Source: Leptospiraceae bacterium (GTDB lineage: Bacteria; Spirochaetota; Leptospiria; Leptospirales; Leptospiraceae). From it: 29,882 nt of DNA. Of the stretch, positions 6,804-15,179 are shown piece by piece. A program made the translations under genes and the position numbers. The stretch covers positions 1 through 29,882 of the forward strand of contig JAIXRB010000048.1 in assembly GCA_027485405.1 (NCBI GenBank). Direction: 5' to 3'. The notes beneath the pieces were generated by a model that was not told the origin of the DNA, did no database searches, and saw only the letters and a list, made by a program, of their open reading frames with translations. Position 1 is the stretch's first letter. Every line of letters starts with the position of its first letter.

Positions 6804-8057
6804 ATGCGAAAGGGTCTAGTCGGAAGGTTTTTTCTCAATTTACTTTTCCTGTTACTTTTGCTAGACTGTTCGCCCCCTCAAGAGAAACCAATTGTTCAAA
6901 GAAAGGAAGAACCAAAGCGAATGCGAAGTTCTACTTGGTCTGCCGATATTCAGGCGATGGTAAAGTATGCTCATTTATATGATGAACTTCACCCATTCAT
7001 TTATCAATTAGAAGGTGGAAGAAAGAACACAGGCGGTTTAAAAGCAGTTTGGAAACCCAAAGAAATAGAAGAAAATGTTCGTAAAATTCGGGAAAAGTCA
7101 CCAAAGACTCTTCTGATCCCCACCATATTTCGTTGGGAGAACGGATCAGAATACATTATGGAAGCAATCGGAGCCAAGGATCCATCTGGCGAAATTAGAA
7201 CAAAGCATATAACAGCTATTTTACAGGAAATCGAGAAATACAATTGGGATGGAATTGATATAGATTACGAAGGTATGGGATGCGACAGAAAAGAGGCATT
7301 TGAAGAGTTCTTAACCTTGCTTAAGGCTGAGCTGGTCAAAAAAGGAAAAATACTCAGCGTAGCAATTCATCCGAAAACGCTTGGGAAAGAACCCTTTGAG
7401 TTAAAATGCGAAGGTCTCAAAAACAACTTTCTTGTGGATTATCATGAATCCTACAAAGGGCAGTGGACACATGATTATGAGTTTTTAGGAAAAACAGCCG
7501 ACAAGGTAAAAATTATGGCATATGAGTTGTATCCGAGAGGGCCTGGTTTTCCAGGTCCAGGTCCTCAGGCACCCTTGGACTGGATTGAGAACATTCTGGA
7601 CTATGCAATAGCAAGAATCCCAAAGGATAAATTGTATATGGCTATACCAACCTATGGCTACGATTGGCCGTTAAATTGTGAGGGCGAAACAAAAGCTGTT
7701 TACTACACATATTCCAGAAGAATCATGCGAGACAAGAATCCCCAGAAAAAGCAAACTACGAATATGCAAGCAGTGGCGAGCAGCTATCCTAGAAGTTCCA
7801 AAACCTGGCCACAACTCGATCCTTATATGTATCGCCATGTCGGTAAAACTTACGAAGATCCTAGCCTTTGGTATAGCGAAGATGGTTGTGATCATGTAGC
7901 TTTTTATATGAATAAATCGTCTTTTTCTACTAAGTACCAAGCATTAAAGAAAAGAGACATTGCAGGTTTCTCTTTCTGGCAATTGGTTCGAGACAACGAT
8001 CCAGACATTCATGTTTTTTTAGAAGAGGAGATACGGACGAGTAGGGCAGGGGAGTGA
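6804..8057 (+). CDS. GH18-like glycoside hydrolase lipoprotein
   Basis: This is a 417-aa protein with a lipoprotein signal (MRKGLVGRFFLNLLFLLLLLDC; acylated Cys22). The body fits glycoside hydrolase family 18. The catalytic DxxDxDxE motif is intact as DGIDIDYE (D149, D152, D154, E156). It is followed by VKIMAYELYPRGPG, then KLYMAIPTYGYDWPL and a C-terminal GFSFWQL strand, a pattern closest to YaaH/SleL-type peptidoglycan or chitin-like glycosidases. A surface or periplasmic enzyme that cleaves N-acetylglucosamine-containing glycans is likely; no LysM or other wall-binding domain is visible. The frame opens at 6702, but only the ATG at 6804 places the signal peptide at the N-terminus. The next gene starts 1 nt after the stop, so the two are probably one operon. 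Confidence 0.82.
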   Translation: MRKGLVGRFFLNLLFLLLLLDCSPPQEKPIVQRKEEPKRMRSSTWSADIQAMVKYAHLYDELHPFIYQLEGGRKNTGGLKAVWKPKEIEENVRKIREKSPKTLLIPTIFRWENGSEYIMEAIGAKDPSGEIRTKHITAILQEIEKYNWDGIDIDYEGMGCDRKEAFEEFLTLLKAELVKKGKILSVAIHPKTLGKEPFELKCEGLKNNFLVDYHESYKGQWTHDYEFLGKTADKVKIMAYELYPRGPGFPGPGPQAPLDWIENILDYAIARIPKDKLYMAIPTYGYDWPLNCEGETKAVYYTYSRRIMRDKNPQKKQTTNMQAVASSYPRSSKTWPQLDPYMYRHVGKTYEDPSLWYSEDGCDHVAFYMNKSSFSTKYQALKKRDIAGFSFWQLVRDNDPDIHVFLEEEIRTSRAGE

Positions 8058-8058
8058 G

Positions 8059-9885
8059 ATGGGCGATAGAAACAAAGTAATTGAAAAAGCAGTTTTAAAG
8101 AATGCGCCCAAGGAATGGGGGAAGGTCAATATTTCCTTTCCAGAATTAAAAGACCTAGAGAAAAAGATTAGCACTTTTGGTGAAACAAAACTCTATCTCG
8201 GCAGTTGTCTTACCATGGAACACGAAGTCTGTTTCTTTGTAAGTTCAGAGTCTGGTCATTTTGAAAAAGAAGATTTCATCAACAATCTGTTTAAGACTTT
8301 CTTTATATCACCAAATCCAAACGATCCAGAACATCGTCTTCAATCTACAGAAGTCAAAACTATCCAAAAAATCTACCCGACTGACTTTGATTTTGAACTC
8401 TCATGGCTTTTGGAAAATTCCACTTTTATCCAAATTGACATCAAAGGAAAAGAAGCCTATTTACTAGTGAGAAACTCTGTCTTTGACTCTCTGGACGGAA
8501 AAGTGATTATACCTTTTTTAGAGTCGGCAAACCCAATCAATTCTTTGGCGATTCAAAAAATCAAGTCCAACTCTATTCCCACTGCAAGTAACTTTGTGGT
8601 TGGTGATTTGTTGACACTACCGCATATGCAATATCGCAATTACGCGGTTCAAACTGTATTTCTTGAAATTCTGTATTCAGAAGCTGTGAACCTTCGAAAT
8701 CGTTTGGGGTTTATTCTTTCTTCAAAAATCAACATCAATGGCAAACAAGAAGAAATCTTTTTGTTCATTCAAGTAAAAGAAGAAAAAGATGTTCAAAGGT
8801 TTCAGTCCAGCATGCTGGATATTTTCTCAGAAGAGATCAAAAAACTCTCAGACTGGAATGAAGTGCGTTTTTCAGAGACTCATTGGGAGGTTAGTTCATT
8901 TTCTATTGCCGACATGGCTAAACTCACTGGAAAGAAAATGGGGATTCTCAGGTTTGATCTCTTTGTCGCCTACGCTAGTTTTGCCGCTTACTTTTTCTTA
9001 GCTCCAAGTTTGATTGATTCAATTAGAAACGAAATTCTAACAGAAGATGAAAATATAAATTTAGATTCAGGTTCTGTTTTTAGTAAGTTGTATTCAATCA
9101 ACACTGCACTTGCGCACAAGAAATTTAGGCAAATGAGTACGTTTGCTCATCCTTTGGAGGTCAATGCCGAAAAGCCTCAGTGGGAAAACATCTTAGTTTT
9201 GGCATCTTTTATAAATGAGCTAGACTTTAATGATAAGCGAATTCTGATTCAAAACTTTATATCACAAAACCATTCTGTAGATTCTATGCACGAATTCTTT
9301 TTTTTCAACGATCCAGCCCTAGCTAATGCTACGATTAAGTTCAAGAAAGAACCACGATTCCAGGAAGCAGAATTTTTCAAATACTTGCCTGAGAATTTCA
9401 AAAAGGACTGGAGAGATAAGAAAATCAAAATTGCTGAAGACGAGATGAATTTAAAAAACATTCAAGTCTTTCATGATATTGCCGCGGCAATCAAAGGTGA
9501 CAAAATTGCTTTGTCCGATAGGGGTCGATTTCTATTCTATTCAGGTTTTTATGATCTAGTTTTACGAGACACAGCGGAAGAATACAAAGGAATGATGTCC
9601 TTTGCTGAAAGTAAAAAAATCTTAGAAGGGTTTCCAAAAAAGTTTGTGAATGACTTTATTGCTGGATTTAACAACAAAGAATTGCTGTATTCTTTCTTAT
9701 TTGAAAAAGAATGTGTTCCTTTCTTCCAAGAGTATGTTAGTAAGAACAGAAAGCAAGAGTTAGCCGATGATTTTCGGTTCTTTGAGCGTGGTTTCATTAA
9801 AAAACAGATCGACTTTAGTGATTTGCTTACTCCCAAAAAAGCCGTTGTGGAAAAAATCAAAACTCTCCAAGCTGAGTTTGTTTAA
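8059..9885 (+). CDS. Unknown 608-aa soluble protein
   Basis: I do not recognise this family. The protein has no signal peptide and no convincing membrane segment; it is rich in Phe, Lys, Glu and Ile and looks like a mixed alpha/beta N-terminal half (to about 290) and a helical C-terminal half. No catalytic motif stands out. The ATG at 8059 follows the GH18 stop after one base, with GGGGAG just upstream inside that gene, so the two should be co-transcribed. The DNA around codons 249-254 carries the second copy of the 14-bp palindrome found in parB. The gene is convergent with the ABC exporter genes, 28 bp away. Codon use and composition are like the neighbours. Confidence 0.8.
   Translation: MGDRNKVIEKAVLKNAPKEWGKVNISFPELKDLEKKISTFGETKLYLGSCLTMEHEVCFFVSSESGHFEKEDFINNLFKTFFISPNPNDPEHRLQSTEVKTIQKIYPTDFDFELSWLLENSTFIQIDIKGKEAYLLVRNSVFDSLDGKVIIPFLESANPINSLAIQKIKSNSIPTASNFVVGDLLTLPHMQYRNYAVQTVFLEILYSEAVNLRNRLGFILSSKININGKQEEIFLFIQVKEEKDVQRFQSSMLDIFSEEIKKLSDWNEVRFSETHWEVSSFSIADMAKLTGKKMGILRFDLFVAYASFAAYFFLAPSLIDSIRNEILTEDENINLDSGSVFSKLYSINTALAHKKFRQMSTFAHPLEVNAEKPQWENILVLASFINELDFNDKRILIQNFISQNHSVDSMHEFFFFNDPALANATIKFKKEPRFQEAEFFKYLPENFKKDWRDKKIKIAEDEMNLKNIQVFHDIAAAIKGDKIALSDRGRFLFYSGFYDLVLRDTAEEYKGMMSFAESKKILEGFPKKFVNDFIAGFNNKELLYSFLFEKECVPFFQEYVSKNRKQELADDFRFFERGFIKKQIDFSDLLTPKKAVVEKIKTLQAEFV
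8806..8819. repeat. Second copy of the 14-bp parB palindrome, candidate parS
   Basis: TCCAGCATGCTGGA matches the core of the parB palindrome exactly; with flanks, AGTCCAGCATGCTGGAT is shared but for the last base. It encodes SSMLD here and VQHAG in parB, so the identity is at the DNA level. It lies inside the 608-aa gene. Confidence 0.5.
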
Positions 9886-9913
9886 AAGTCAGAAAAAGCA
9901 AGAAACTTAGATT

Positions 9914-10918
9914 TTACACCCAACGAAAAATCGCTCTCCCCAAAGTGATGGCGACAATACCGATGGCAATCAAGAGACCTGCTGGTAGCAAAATATCGGA
10001 AATTCCAAATCCTTCTAGAAAGAGTGAGCGCAGTCCATCTGCTAGAATTGTGAGTGGTAGGGCTTTTAGAACTGGCTGAATCCAATCAGGAAACCCTTGG
10101 TTTGAGAAAAAAATTCCAGAGCAAAGCATCATCGGAAAAGTGACAGCGTTGATCAGTCCATATCCGATTTGGTTTTTTGCTGTTCTGGATCCGACTAAAA
10201 TACCAATCCCTCCGAAGCAAAACAGTCCTGAGAGTAACAAAATTACAAAACCCAACCAACTCCCAGTAAACTCTACTTGGAAAACCAAACTTGAAAAAAG
10301 AATCAAAAACCCGGATTCCAAAAACACATTGAGCCCTCGCACTAAATAAAAGGAAAGAAAGAACGATAACTTAGAAAATGGAGTGGCATAGTAGAGAACC
10401 AAAAGTTTTTTAGTGCGCATCTCGACTAAGTTTGAACCGATTCCCCAAAGGCAAGCGTTTAATAGACCGAATGCGATCATTCCAGGAATCAAGAAATCAA
10501 TATATCGCGAACCTGGAGTTTTTATGTTTTCGACTTTTACTTTAGGATTAGGAACATCTTTCTTTAAAATCTCCGCTTCTAGGAGGGTTGCGGCAAGTCT
10601 TGCTTCCGAATTTGCTTTATCTAAGGAAAGTAGAACTGTTCCGTCTGATTTTTCTTCGGCGACAATTAAAACCTGACCGCGCTTGAGAAGGGTAGGGACT
10701 TCTCTTGGATCCACTTTTTTCCAGATGATACTTTCTGAGACGGGAGGCTGATTAGAACTGATCCATGCCGCATTGACTTGGACCGGTTTTTCCGAGCCGA
10801 AGGCTAAACCCAAAGCACCAGAAATGATCAGAGGAAAAATATATGCCCAAAACAAAATCGCAGGTTCTCTGTATGTTTCGTTTAATAAGAATTTGATAAA
10901 TAGAAACAAGGATTTCAT
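9914..10918 (-). CDS. ABC-2 type transporter permease
   Basis: This is a 334-aa membrane protein with the ABC-2 exporter layout: TM1 at about 18-40 (PAILFWAYIFPLIISGALGLAF), an extracytoplasmic domain of about 100-110 aa (45-150), then five membrane segments at about 155-333, starting with IDFLIPGMIAFGLLNACLW. The LPLTILADGLRSLFLEG stretch near the C-terminus is typical of this group (DrrB/YadH-like). It would pair with the ATPase encoded immediately upstream, which it overlaps by 4 nt. The substrate cannot be read from the sequence; drugs, lipids or polysaccharides are all known for the family. Confidence 0.9.
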   Translation of the reverse strand: MKSLFLFIKFLLNETYREPAILFWAYIFPLIISGALGLAFGSEKPVQVNAAWISSNQPPVSESIIWKKVDPREVPTLLKRGQVLIVAEEKSDGTVLLSLDKANSEARLAATLLEAEILKKDVPNPKVKVENIKTPGSRYIDFLIPGMIAFGLLNACLWGIGSNLVEMRTKKLLVLYYATPFSKLSFFLSFYLVRGLNVFLESGFLILFSSLVFQVEFTGSWLGFVILLLSGLFCFGGIGILVGSRTAKNQIGYGLINAVTFPMMLCSGIFFSNQGFPDWIQPVLKALPLTILADGLRSLFLEGFGISDILLPAGLLIAIGIVAITLGRAIFRWV

Positions 10919-11661
10919 ACAGCTTCCTCCAAACTAGAACCCGTAAGCGAAAGAAAAAGTTCTTCGAGGGAGTTCTTTCCTGCTTCTCGGACCAGATCCT
11001 TTAGCTTGCCATCTCGGTATACTTTGCCCTTGTATAGAAAAATCAGTCTTTCGCAGAGCGCCTCTGCTTCTTCCATATAATGCGTCGTTAAAACTAAAGT
11101 CATATTCGAATTTCTTAAACTCAAAAGCAATTCCCAGATCTCTCGTCTAGATTTGGGATCGAGTCCAGTGGTTGGCTCGTCAAGGAACAAGAGTTCTGGT
11201 TTGTGGAGCAGAGCAATACCAATCGCTAGACGTTGCTTTTGTCCTCCTGATAAGTTCATAATATATGTTTTGCGCTTTTCAATCAATTGAACGTTTTCTA
11301 GAACCTCTTCTGCCCGAGAACGCGGAAGATGAAAGAAAGTTGCAAAGAGTTCTAAGGTCTCCCAAACAGTTGCTCTTTCAGGAAATCTAGTTTCTTGGAA
11401 GGTAAGACCTATGGATTTTCGTAAAGACTCTTCTCCTTCTTTCCATTCCCTTCCCAGGATGCGAATTTCGCCGCTAGAGGGAGGTCGAATCCCTTCGCAA
11501 ATCTCGAGAAAGGTGGTTTTACCAGCCCCATTGGGACCAAGAAGTGTAACAAACTCACCTCGCTCGATTGATAGGGAAAGATTGTCCAATGCCTTAAAAT
11601 CGTCATAAACCTTGGATACCTGAATTGCCTCAATGGCAAACTTTGCAGGACTGGTTAGCAT
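10915..11661 (-). CDS. ABC transporter ATP-binding protein (exporter type)
   Basis: This is a 248-aa nucleotide-binding subunit with all canonical elements: Walker A LGPNGAGKTT, a Q-loop at LTFQETRF, the signature LSGGQKQRLAIG, Walker B ELLFLDEPTTGLDP and the switch histidine in LTTHYMEEAEAL. This ATPase type (CcmA/DrrA-like) drives ABC-2 exporters, and the permease follows with a 4-nt overlap. The start ATG at 11661 is divergent from the gene at 11725; the 63-bp gap must hold both promoters. Confidence 0.95.
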   Translation of the reverse strand: MLTSPAKFAIEAIQVSKVYDDFKALDNLSLSIERGEFVTLLGPNGAGKTTFLEICEGIRPPSSGEIRILGREWKEGEESLRKSIGLTFQETRFPERATVWETLELFATFFHLPRSRAEEVLENVQLIEKRKTYIMNLSGGQKQRLAIGIALLHKPELLFLDEPTTGLDPKSRREIWELLLSLRNSNMTLVLTTHYMEEAEALCERLIFLYKGKVYRDGKLKDLVREAGKNSLEELFLSLTGSSLEEAV

Positions 11662-11724
11662 AAATTGACACCTCTAGTCAGGATTCTCACTTTACTCTTA
11701 AATCTAAAACCCAAGCCTGTCATC

Positions 11725-12474
11725 ATGAGTGCAGAACTGGAAAAAAAAGACTTCGAATTACATTCTTTGCGAAACCTTCTAGGTCTGCAAGACAGTGAAT
11801 TTTCCTTCTTGGAGAAATTGAAAGCCGAGGAATTGAATCTTTTAAAATCGCAAATATTACAATCCGTCCAGTCTAGCCAGAAAGAGATTTTCACTACGAT
11901 GGCGAAAGTAAGCCACTACATGCCCAATTTTTTGAATGCAAAAGTTTCTCAAGATATTTTAGGTCCAATTATTACGGCAAACTTATCTTATTACTTACCC
12001 GCCAAAGAGGCGATAGGAATTGCTACACATTTTTCCATTTCTTTTTTCTCTGATGTCATTGAACACCTTATCCCTGAAAAGATAAGCGAAATGATAGCCC
12101 TCACTCCTATCGATATAATGAAGCGGGCAGTGTTTGAATTGATCAAAAGAAAGAATTTTTTCGTGATTGGATCTCTAATGGACTACACTCCCATAGGCTC
12201 CGTTGATAAAATTGCTCGGGCAATTGACGACCCTGAGCACTTGATTCATATTACGTACAATTGCCAAGATAAGGGGAGGGTTTTGAAATTATTTCAAGAA
12301 TTTGGTGAAAAGCGAATTTATGATGTCATCAAAGCGGGACTTTCTGACACTCTTTATTCTGAAATCAAAACCATTTACGAACATGCTGAAGACGATTTGC
12401 GGGAATTTACTAGAAAGACAATTGAAAACCGTGAGCCAACTTTGCTTTCTAAGTATGAAACAATTCTTTCCTAA
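11725..12474 (+). CDS. Unknown 249-aa helical protein
   Basis: I do not recognise the family. The protein is soluble and predicted to be mostly helical, with a charged N-terminus (MSAELEKKDFELHSLRNLL) and no signal peptide. There is a repeated feel to the middle segments (VIEHLIPEKISEMIALTPIDIM, then a KIARAIDDPEHLIHI stretch), but no known motif or catalytic pattern. An in-frame TTG at 11665 would add 20 residues that look like an untranslated leader, so the ATG at 11725 is preferred. Only 6 nt separate its stop from the SDR gene, so the two probably form an operon. Confidence 0.75.
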   Translation: MSAELEKKDFELHSLRNLLGLQDSEFSFLEKLKAEELNLLKSQILQSVQSSQKEIFTTMAKVSHYMPNFLNAKVSQDILGPIITANLSYYLPAKEAIGIATHFSISFFSDVIEHLIPEKISEMIALTPIDIMKRAVFELIKRKNFFVIGSLMDYTPIGSVDKIARAIDDPEHLIHITYNCQDKGRVLKLFQEFGEKRIYDVIKAGLSDTLYSEIKTIYEHAEDDLREFTRKTIENREPTLLSKYETILS

Positions 12475-12480
12475 AACCGA

Positions 12481-14007
12481 ATGAAGCCTCTCGATTCTGA
12501 AAAACTAAAGGAACTTTTTGACCTACTCCGCGAAATTGCAGACGATGGTGCGAAGTTTGCTAGCTTATCAGAAAAAGAGCGGATTGAGCTTTTGCAACTT
12601 ACAGGAAAAATCTCACGGCCTTCGAAGACTGAGATTTTGGCCCGAAACAAATCTGTTCGAAAATACAAAGAAAAGTTAAAAGAAGAACACGACCGTAACC
12701 TAAGGAAGGGCACCGGCATTCGAGAAGCTCGAGAAACTACCGTTTTTCAGGCACCCTCTTTAAAAGAACTTCCTCCTTCGGAAGAATGGATAGGTGAACT
12801 TACAAGTCCACGACCTTGCTACATTTGCAAAACAGAATATTCTAAAATTCACTTTTTTTATGATGCCATGTGCCCGGAATGCTCTCGCCTCAACTACCAA
12901 AAACGATTCCAAACAGTCGATTTATCTGGGAAAACAGCACTTATCACTGGTTCTAGGCTTAAGATAGGCTACCAAGCCACACTGATGCTTCTTCGGGCGG
13001 GAGCGAAGGTCATTGCCACGACTCGGTTCCCGATGGATTCAGCTCTACGTTTTGCTAAGGAAACTGACTTTTCTGCATGGAAAGATCGGCTCCAGATTTT
13101 TGGATTGGACCTTCGACATATACCTAGTGTTGAGATCTTTTGCAACTATATCCTGACTAAGGAACCAAGGCTTGATTTTATCTTGAACAATGCCGCTCAA
13201 ACTGTAAGGCGACCTCCAGGATTCTATGCCCATTTAATGGCAGAGGAAATGATACCGATTGAAGAAAGGTCAAACTCAATAAAAAGTCTACTTTCCTCTT
13301 ATCAAGATTGTCTCAAGTTATTGCCTTCCTATTCTTCTTTGGATCTCAGCCAAGAAAAGGCTTTGCCGGTTGCCTGGACGGGCAGGGTAGTGGGGATAGG
13401 ACTGCACTCTTCTGCAAAGCTTTCGCAAATTCCCTATACTCACGACCATTCCCTATCTGTAGAAGAAGTATTTCCAGAAGGGAAGCTAGATGCAGATCTG
13501 CAGCAAGTCGATCTTCGTAAAACAAATTCATGGCGACTTAAACTCGGTGAGATACCAACAGCTGAGATGATAGAAGTCCAATTGGTCAATGCAATCGCTC
13601 CCTTCGTTTTGAACAACAAACTCATCCCCCTTATGAAGGCAGATTTCACGGGAGAGAAACACATTGTCAATGTTTCTGCCATGGAAGGGAAGTTCCATCG
13701 ATTCAAGAAAGAAGATCGCCACCCCCATACAAATATGGCTAAGGCGGCTTTGAACATGATGACACATACAAGTGCATCAGATCTCGGAGAGTATGGCATC
13801 TTTACCAATGCGGTAGACACGGGCTGGGTTACTGATGAAGACCCGGCTCACTTAGCAAAATGGAAGACCGAAGTACAAGACTTTCAACCTCCTTTGGACA
13901 TAGTAGATGGTGCCGCAAGGATCTTGGACCCAATTTTCAATGGAATCCTAACAGGCAAGCACTGGAATGGAAAGTTTTTAAAAGACTATTTCCCAATCGA
14001 TTGGTAA
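12481..14007 (+). CDS. Short-chain dehydrogenase/reductase with N-terminal zinc-ribbon extension
   Basis: This 508-aa protein is about twice the usual SDR length. Residues 1-110 are charged and helical. A four-cysteine ribbon follows (C113, C116, C131, C134; CYIC and CPEC). The Rossmann part starts at about 148 with KTALITGSRLKIGYQ, followed by the NNAAQT motif, then a long insert at about 245-350, NVSAMEG (candidate catalytic Ser) and HPHTNMAKAALNM. In the place of the catalytic YxxxK the sequence is TNMAK, so the usual Tyr is Thr; the Lys is kept. I recall HPHTNMAKAALNM as conserved in a subgroup of such proteins but cannot check it here. NAD(P)-dependent redox function is likely but the substrate is unknown. 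A half copy of the palindromic repeat begins 3 bp after the stop. Confidence 0.82.
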   Translation: MKPLDSEKLKELFDLLREIADDGAKFASLSEKERIELLQLTGKISRPSKTEILARNKSVRKYKEKLKEEHDRNLRKGTGIREARETTVFQAPSLKELPPSEEWIGELTSPRPCYICKTEYSKIHFFYDAMCPECSRLNYQKRFQTVDLSGKTALITGSRLKIGYQATLMLLRAGAKVIATTRFPMDSALRFAKETDFSAWKDRLQIFGLDLRHIPSVEIFCNYILTKEPRLDFILNNAAQTVRRPPGFYAHLMAEEMIPIEERSNSIKSLLSSYQDCLKLLPSYSSLDLSQEKALPVAWTGRVVGIGLHSSAKLSQIPYTHDHSLSVEEVFPEGKLDADLQQVDLRKTNSWRLKLGEIPTAEMIEVQLVNAIAPFVLNNKLIPLMKADFTGEKHIVNVSAMEGKFHRFKKEDRHPHTNMAKAALNMMTHTSASDLGEYGIFTNAVDTGWVTDEDPAHLAKWKTEVQDFQPPLDIVDGAARILDPIFNGILTGKHWNGKFLKDYFPIDW

Positions 14008-14010
14008 TTT

Positions 14011-14028
14011 CGCGTTCATCTGCGGTTC
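14011..14028. repeat. R0: half copy of the palindromic repeat (right arm only)
   Basis: CGCGTTCATCTGCGGTTC matches the right arms of the full copies R1-R3. It begins 3 bp after the SDR stop codon, with no left arm. Confidence 0.75.
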
Positions 14029-14057
14029 CAATTTCTTTTCAAACTCGGAAGAAATGA

Positions 14058-14167
14058 AACCACGGATTAACACAGATGAAAACAGATAAGAAATGAAATG
14101 GAAGAGAAGATTTGTCCACTCCTCTTCATCTTCTTTTATCTGTGTTTATCCGCGTTCATCTGTGGTT
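14058..14167. repeat. R1: full ~110-bp imperfect palindromic repeat
   Basis: The element starts AACCACGGAT and ends ATCTGTGGTT, which are near-perfect inverted ends. The left arm holds iterations of a CACAGATGAA-like decamer (CACGGATTAA, CACAGATGAA, AACAGATAAG). The right arm holds their reverse complements (TTATCTGTGT, TTATCCGCGT, TCATCTGTGG). The middle is an AAATGAAATGGAAGAGAAGA-type purine stretch and a CACTCCTCTTCATC pyrimidine stretch. It precedes the coiled-coil gene at 14238. Confidence 0.85.
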
Positions 14168-14522
14168 CCAAAGTCTTTTTTGAATTGAAATCCAGGACTG
14201 GATTGTTACATTTATTGATGAAAGTAGGAATAAATCCATGATCCAAGTTGAAGAAACCAATCTACTTCCTATGCACCAAGACTTGAAGAAAGATTTGGGT
14301 TTGTTGCGCTCTGAAATGGATTTAAGGTTCGGTTACTTACGCTCTGAGATAGATGTTAGATTCAACTCTATTCAATCAGAGATGAATGTTCGGTTTGAAA
14401 AAATAGACTCTCGATTTGACTATTTAATTCGGTTTATCGCGCTACTTGCGGTTCCGATCATTGGATCCACCATAGGCGGACTTGGTGTTATCTTTTTGAA
14501 AATTTACGAGACACTGAGGTAA
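14060..14522 (+). repeat. Duplicated block, copy A (repeat R1 + leader + small membrane gene)
   Basis: This block is strongly similar to 15072-15501. R1 matches R3 almost base for base, the ~70-bp leader after it (including AATTGAAATCCAGGACTGG) is shared, and the gene that follows encodes a paralogous coiled-coil membrane protein. The main difference is the number of coiled-coil repeat units. The two copies are separated by repeat R2 and the gamma-glutamylcyclotransferase-like gene. Confidence 0.8.
14238..14522 (+). CDS. Small coiled-coil protein with C-terminal membrane anchor (paralogue 1)
   Basis: This is a 94-aa protein. Residues 1-20 (MIQVEETNLLPMHQDLKKDL) are conserved with paralogue 2. 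Residues 22-54 contain three successive 11-residue units: LRSEMDLRFGY, LRSEIDVRFNS and IQSEMNVRFEK, a hendecad coiled-coil pattern. KIDSRFDYLIRF leads into a hydrophobic segment with a glycine-rich GSTIGGLG stretch and a short KIYETLR tail. The layout (short coiled-coil repeat plus C-terminal membrane segment) recalls Borrelia Bdr proteins and DUF1640-like proteins, but this is similarity of architecture only. The function is unknown; oligomerisation at the inner membrane is plausible. The ATG at 14238 is preceded by a leader shared with paralogue 2. Confidence 0.82.
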   Translation: MIQVEETNLLPMHQDLKKDLGLLRSEMDLRFGYLRSEIDVRFNSIQSEMNVRFEKIDSRFDYLIRFIALLAVPIIGSTIGGLGVIFLKIYETLR

Positions 14523-14531
14523 ACTAAATCA

Positions 14532-14574
14532 AACCACGGATGGGGAGTTTGTTTATCCGCGTTCATCTGCGGTT
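14532..14574. repeat. R2: shortened copy of the palindromic repeat
   Basis: This 43-bp copy has the left end AACCACGGAT and right arm TTTATCCGCGTTCATCTGCG, then GTT, but lacks most of the interior. The ~30 bp that follow (TTGATTTGAAATCTAAGGCT) resemble the leaders after R1 and R3. It sits between the first coiled-coil gene and the cyclotransferase gene. Confidence 0.8.
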
Positions 14575-14613
14575 CCAAATTCTTTTTTGATTTGAAATCT
14601 AAGGCTGGTTCTT

Positions 14614-15048
14614 ATGACAGACAAGCACTTTGAGCTTTACTTTGCTTACGGCTCTAACATGAACCAAGAACAAATGAAAGTTCGATGTCCTAATTCTATC
14701 ATTCGAGGCGTCGCCTCACTAAATGGCTACGAATTTTATATAAACTCAAGGGGAGTTGCCGGCATTCTTGAAAACCCGAACAAAATCGTCTATGGAGTCG
14801 TCTGGGAAATTTCGCCAGAAGATTTGGATCGATTGGACAGATACGAAGGAGTAAAATTCCAAACTTATTTTAGAAAGGAAGTTCTTGTAGATTACGAAGG
14901 TTCGCTTTATTCATGCTTGGTTTATATTGCTAATGACCAAACCAAAAAGGTCTCTAAGTCGCAATATTTAGAAAGGATCATTGAAACAGCGAAGACATTG
15001 CTGTTTCCAGACGAATATATTGAAGGGTTGATTCATTACCTTGGTTAG
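14614..15048 (+). CDS. Gamma-glutamylcyclotransferase-like (AIG2/GGCT fold) protein
   Basis: This is a 144-aa single-domain protein of the GGCT-like fold. FAYGSNM (10-16) forms the substrate-binding loop, IVYGVVWEIS is a core strand, and RLDRYEGV contains the expected catalytic acid E78. Members release 5-oxoproline from gamma-glutamyl amino acids or gamma-glutamylamines; the real substrate varies. The ATG at 14614 is followed directly by MTDKHFELYFAYGSN, a normal N-terminus for the family. The gene is framed by repeats R2 and R3 and lies between the two copies of a duplicated block, so it may belong to a cassette-like insertion. Confidence 0.85.
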   Translation: MTDKHFELYFAYGSNMNQEQMKVRCPNSIIRGVASLNGYEFYINSRGVAGILENPNKIVYGVVWEISPEDLDRLDRYEGVKFQTYFRKEVLVDYEGSLYSCLVYIANDQTKKVSKSQYLERIIETAKTLLFPDEYIEGLIHYLG

Positions 15049-15069
15049 AATAGACGGGAAGAGAAGCCA

Positions 15070-15179
15070 AGCCACAGATTAACACAGATGAAAACAGATA
15101 AGAAATGAAATGGAAGAGAAGATTTGTCCACTCCTCTTCATCTTCATTTATCTGTGTGTATCCGCGTTCATCTGTGGTT
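15070..15179. repeat. R3: full ~110-bp imperfect palindromic repeat
   Basis: The copy is nearly identical to R1 through the whole interior, with ends AGCCACAGAT and ATCTGTGGTT. It begins 22 bp after the cyclotransferase stop and precedes the second coiled-coil gene. Confidence 0.85.

Noticed and set aside
13346..13820. Minus-strand ORFs inside the SDR gene
   Set aside because: They are shadows of a well-supported gene, without ribosome sites or recognisable products.
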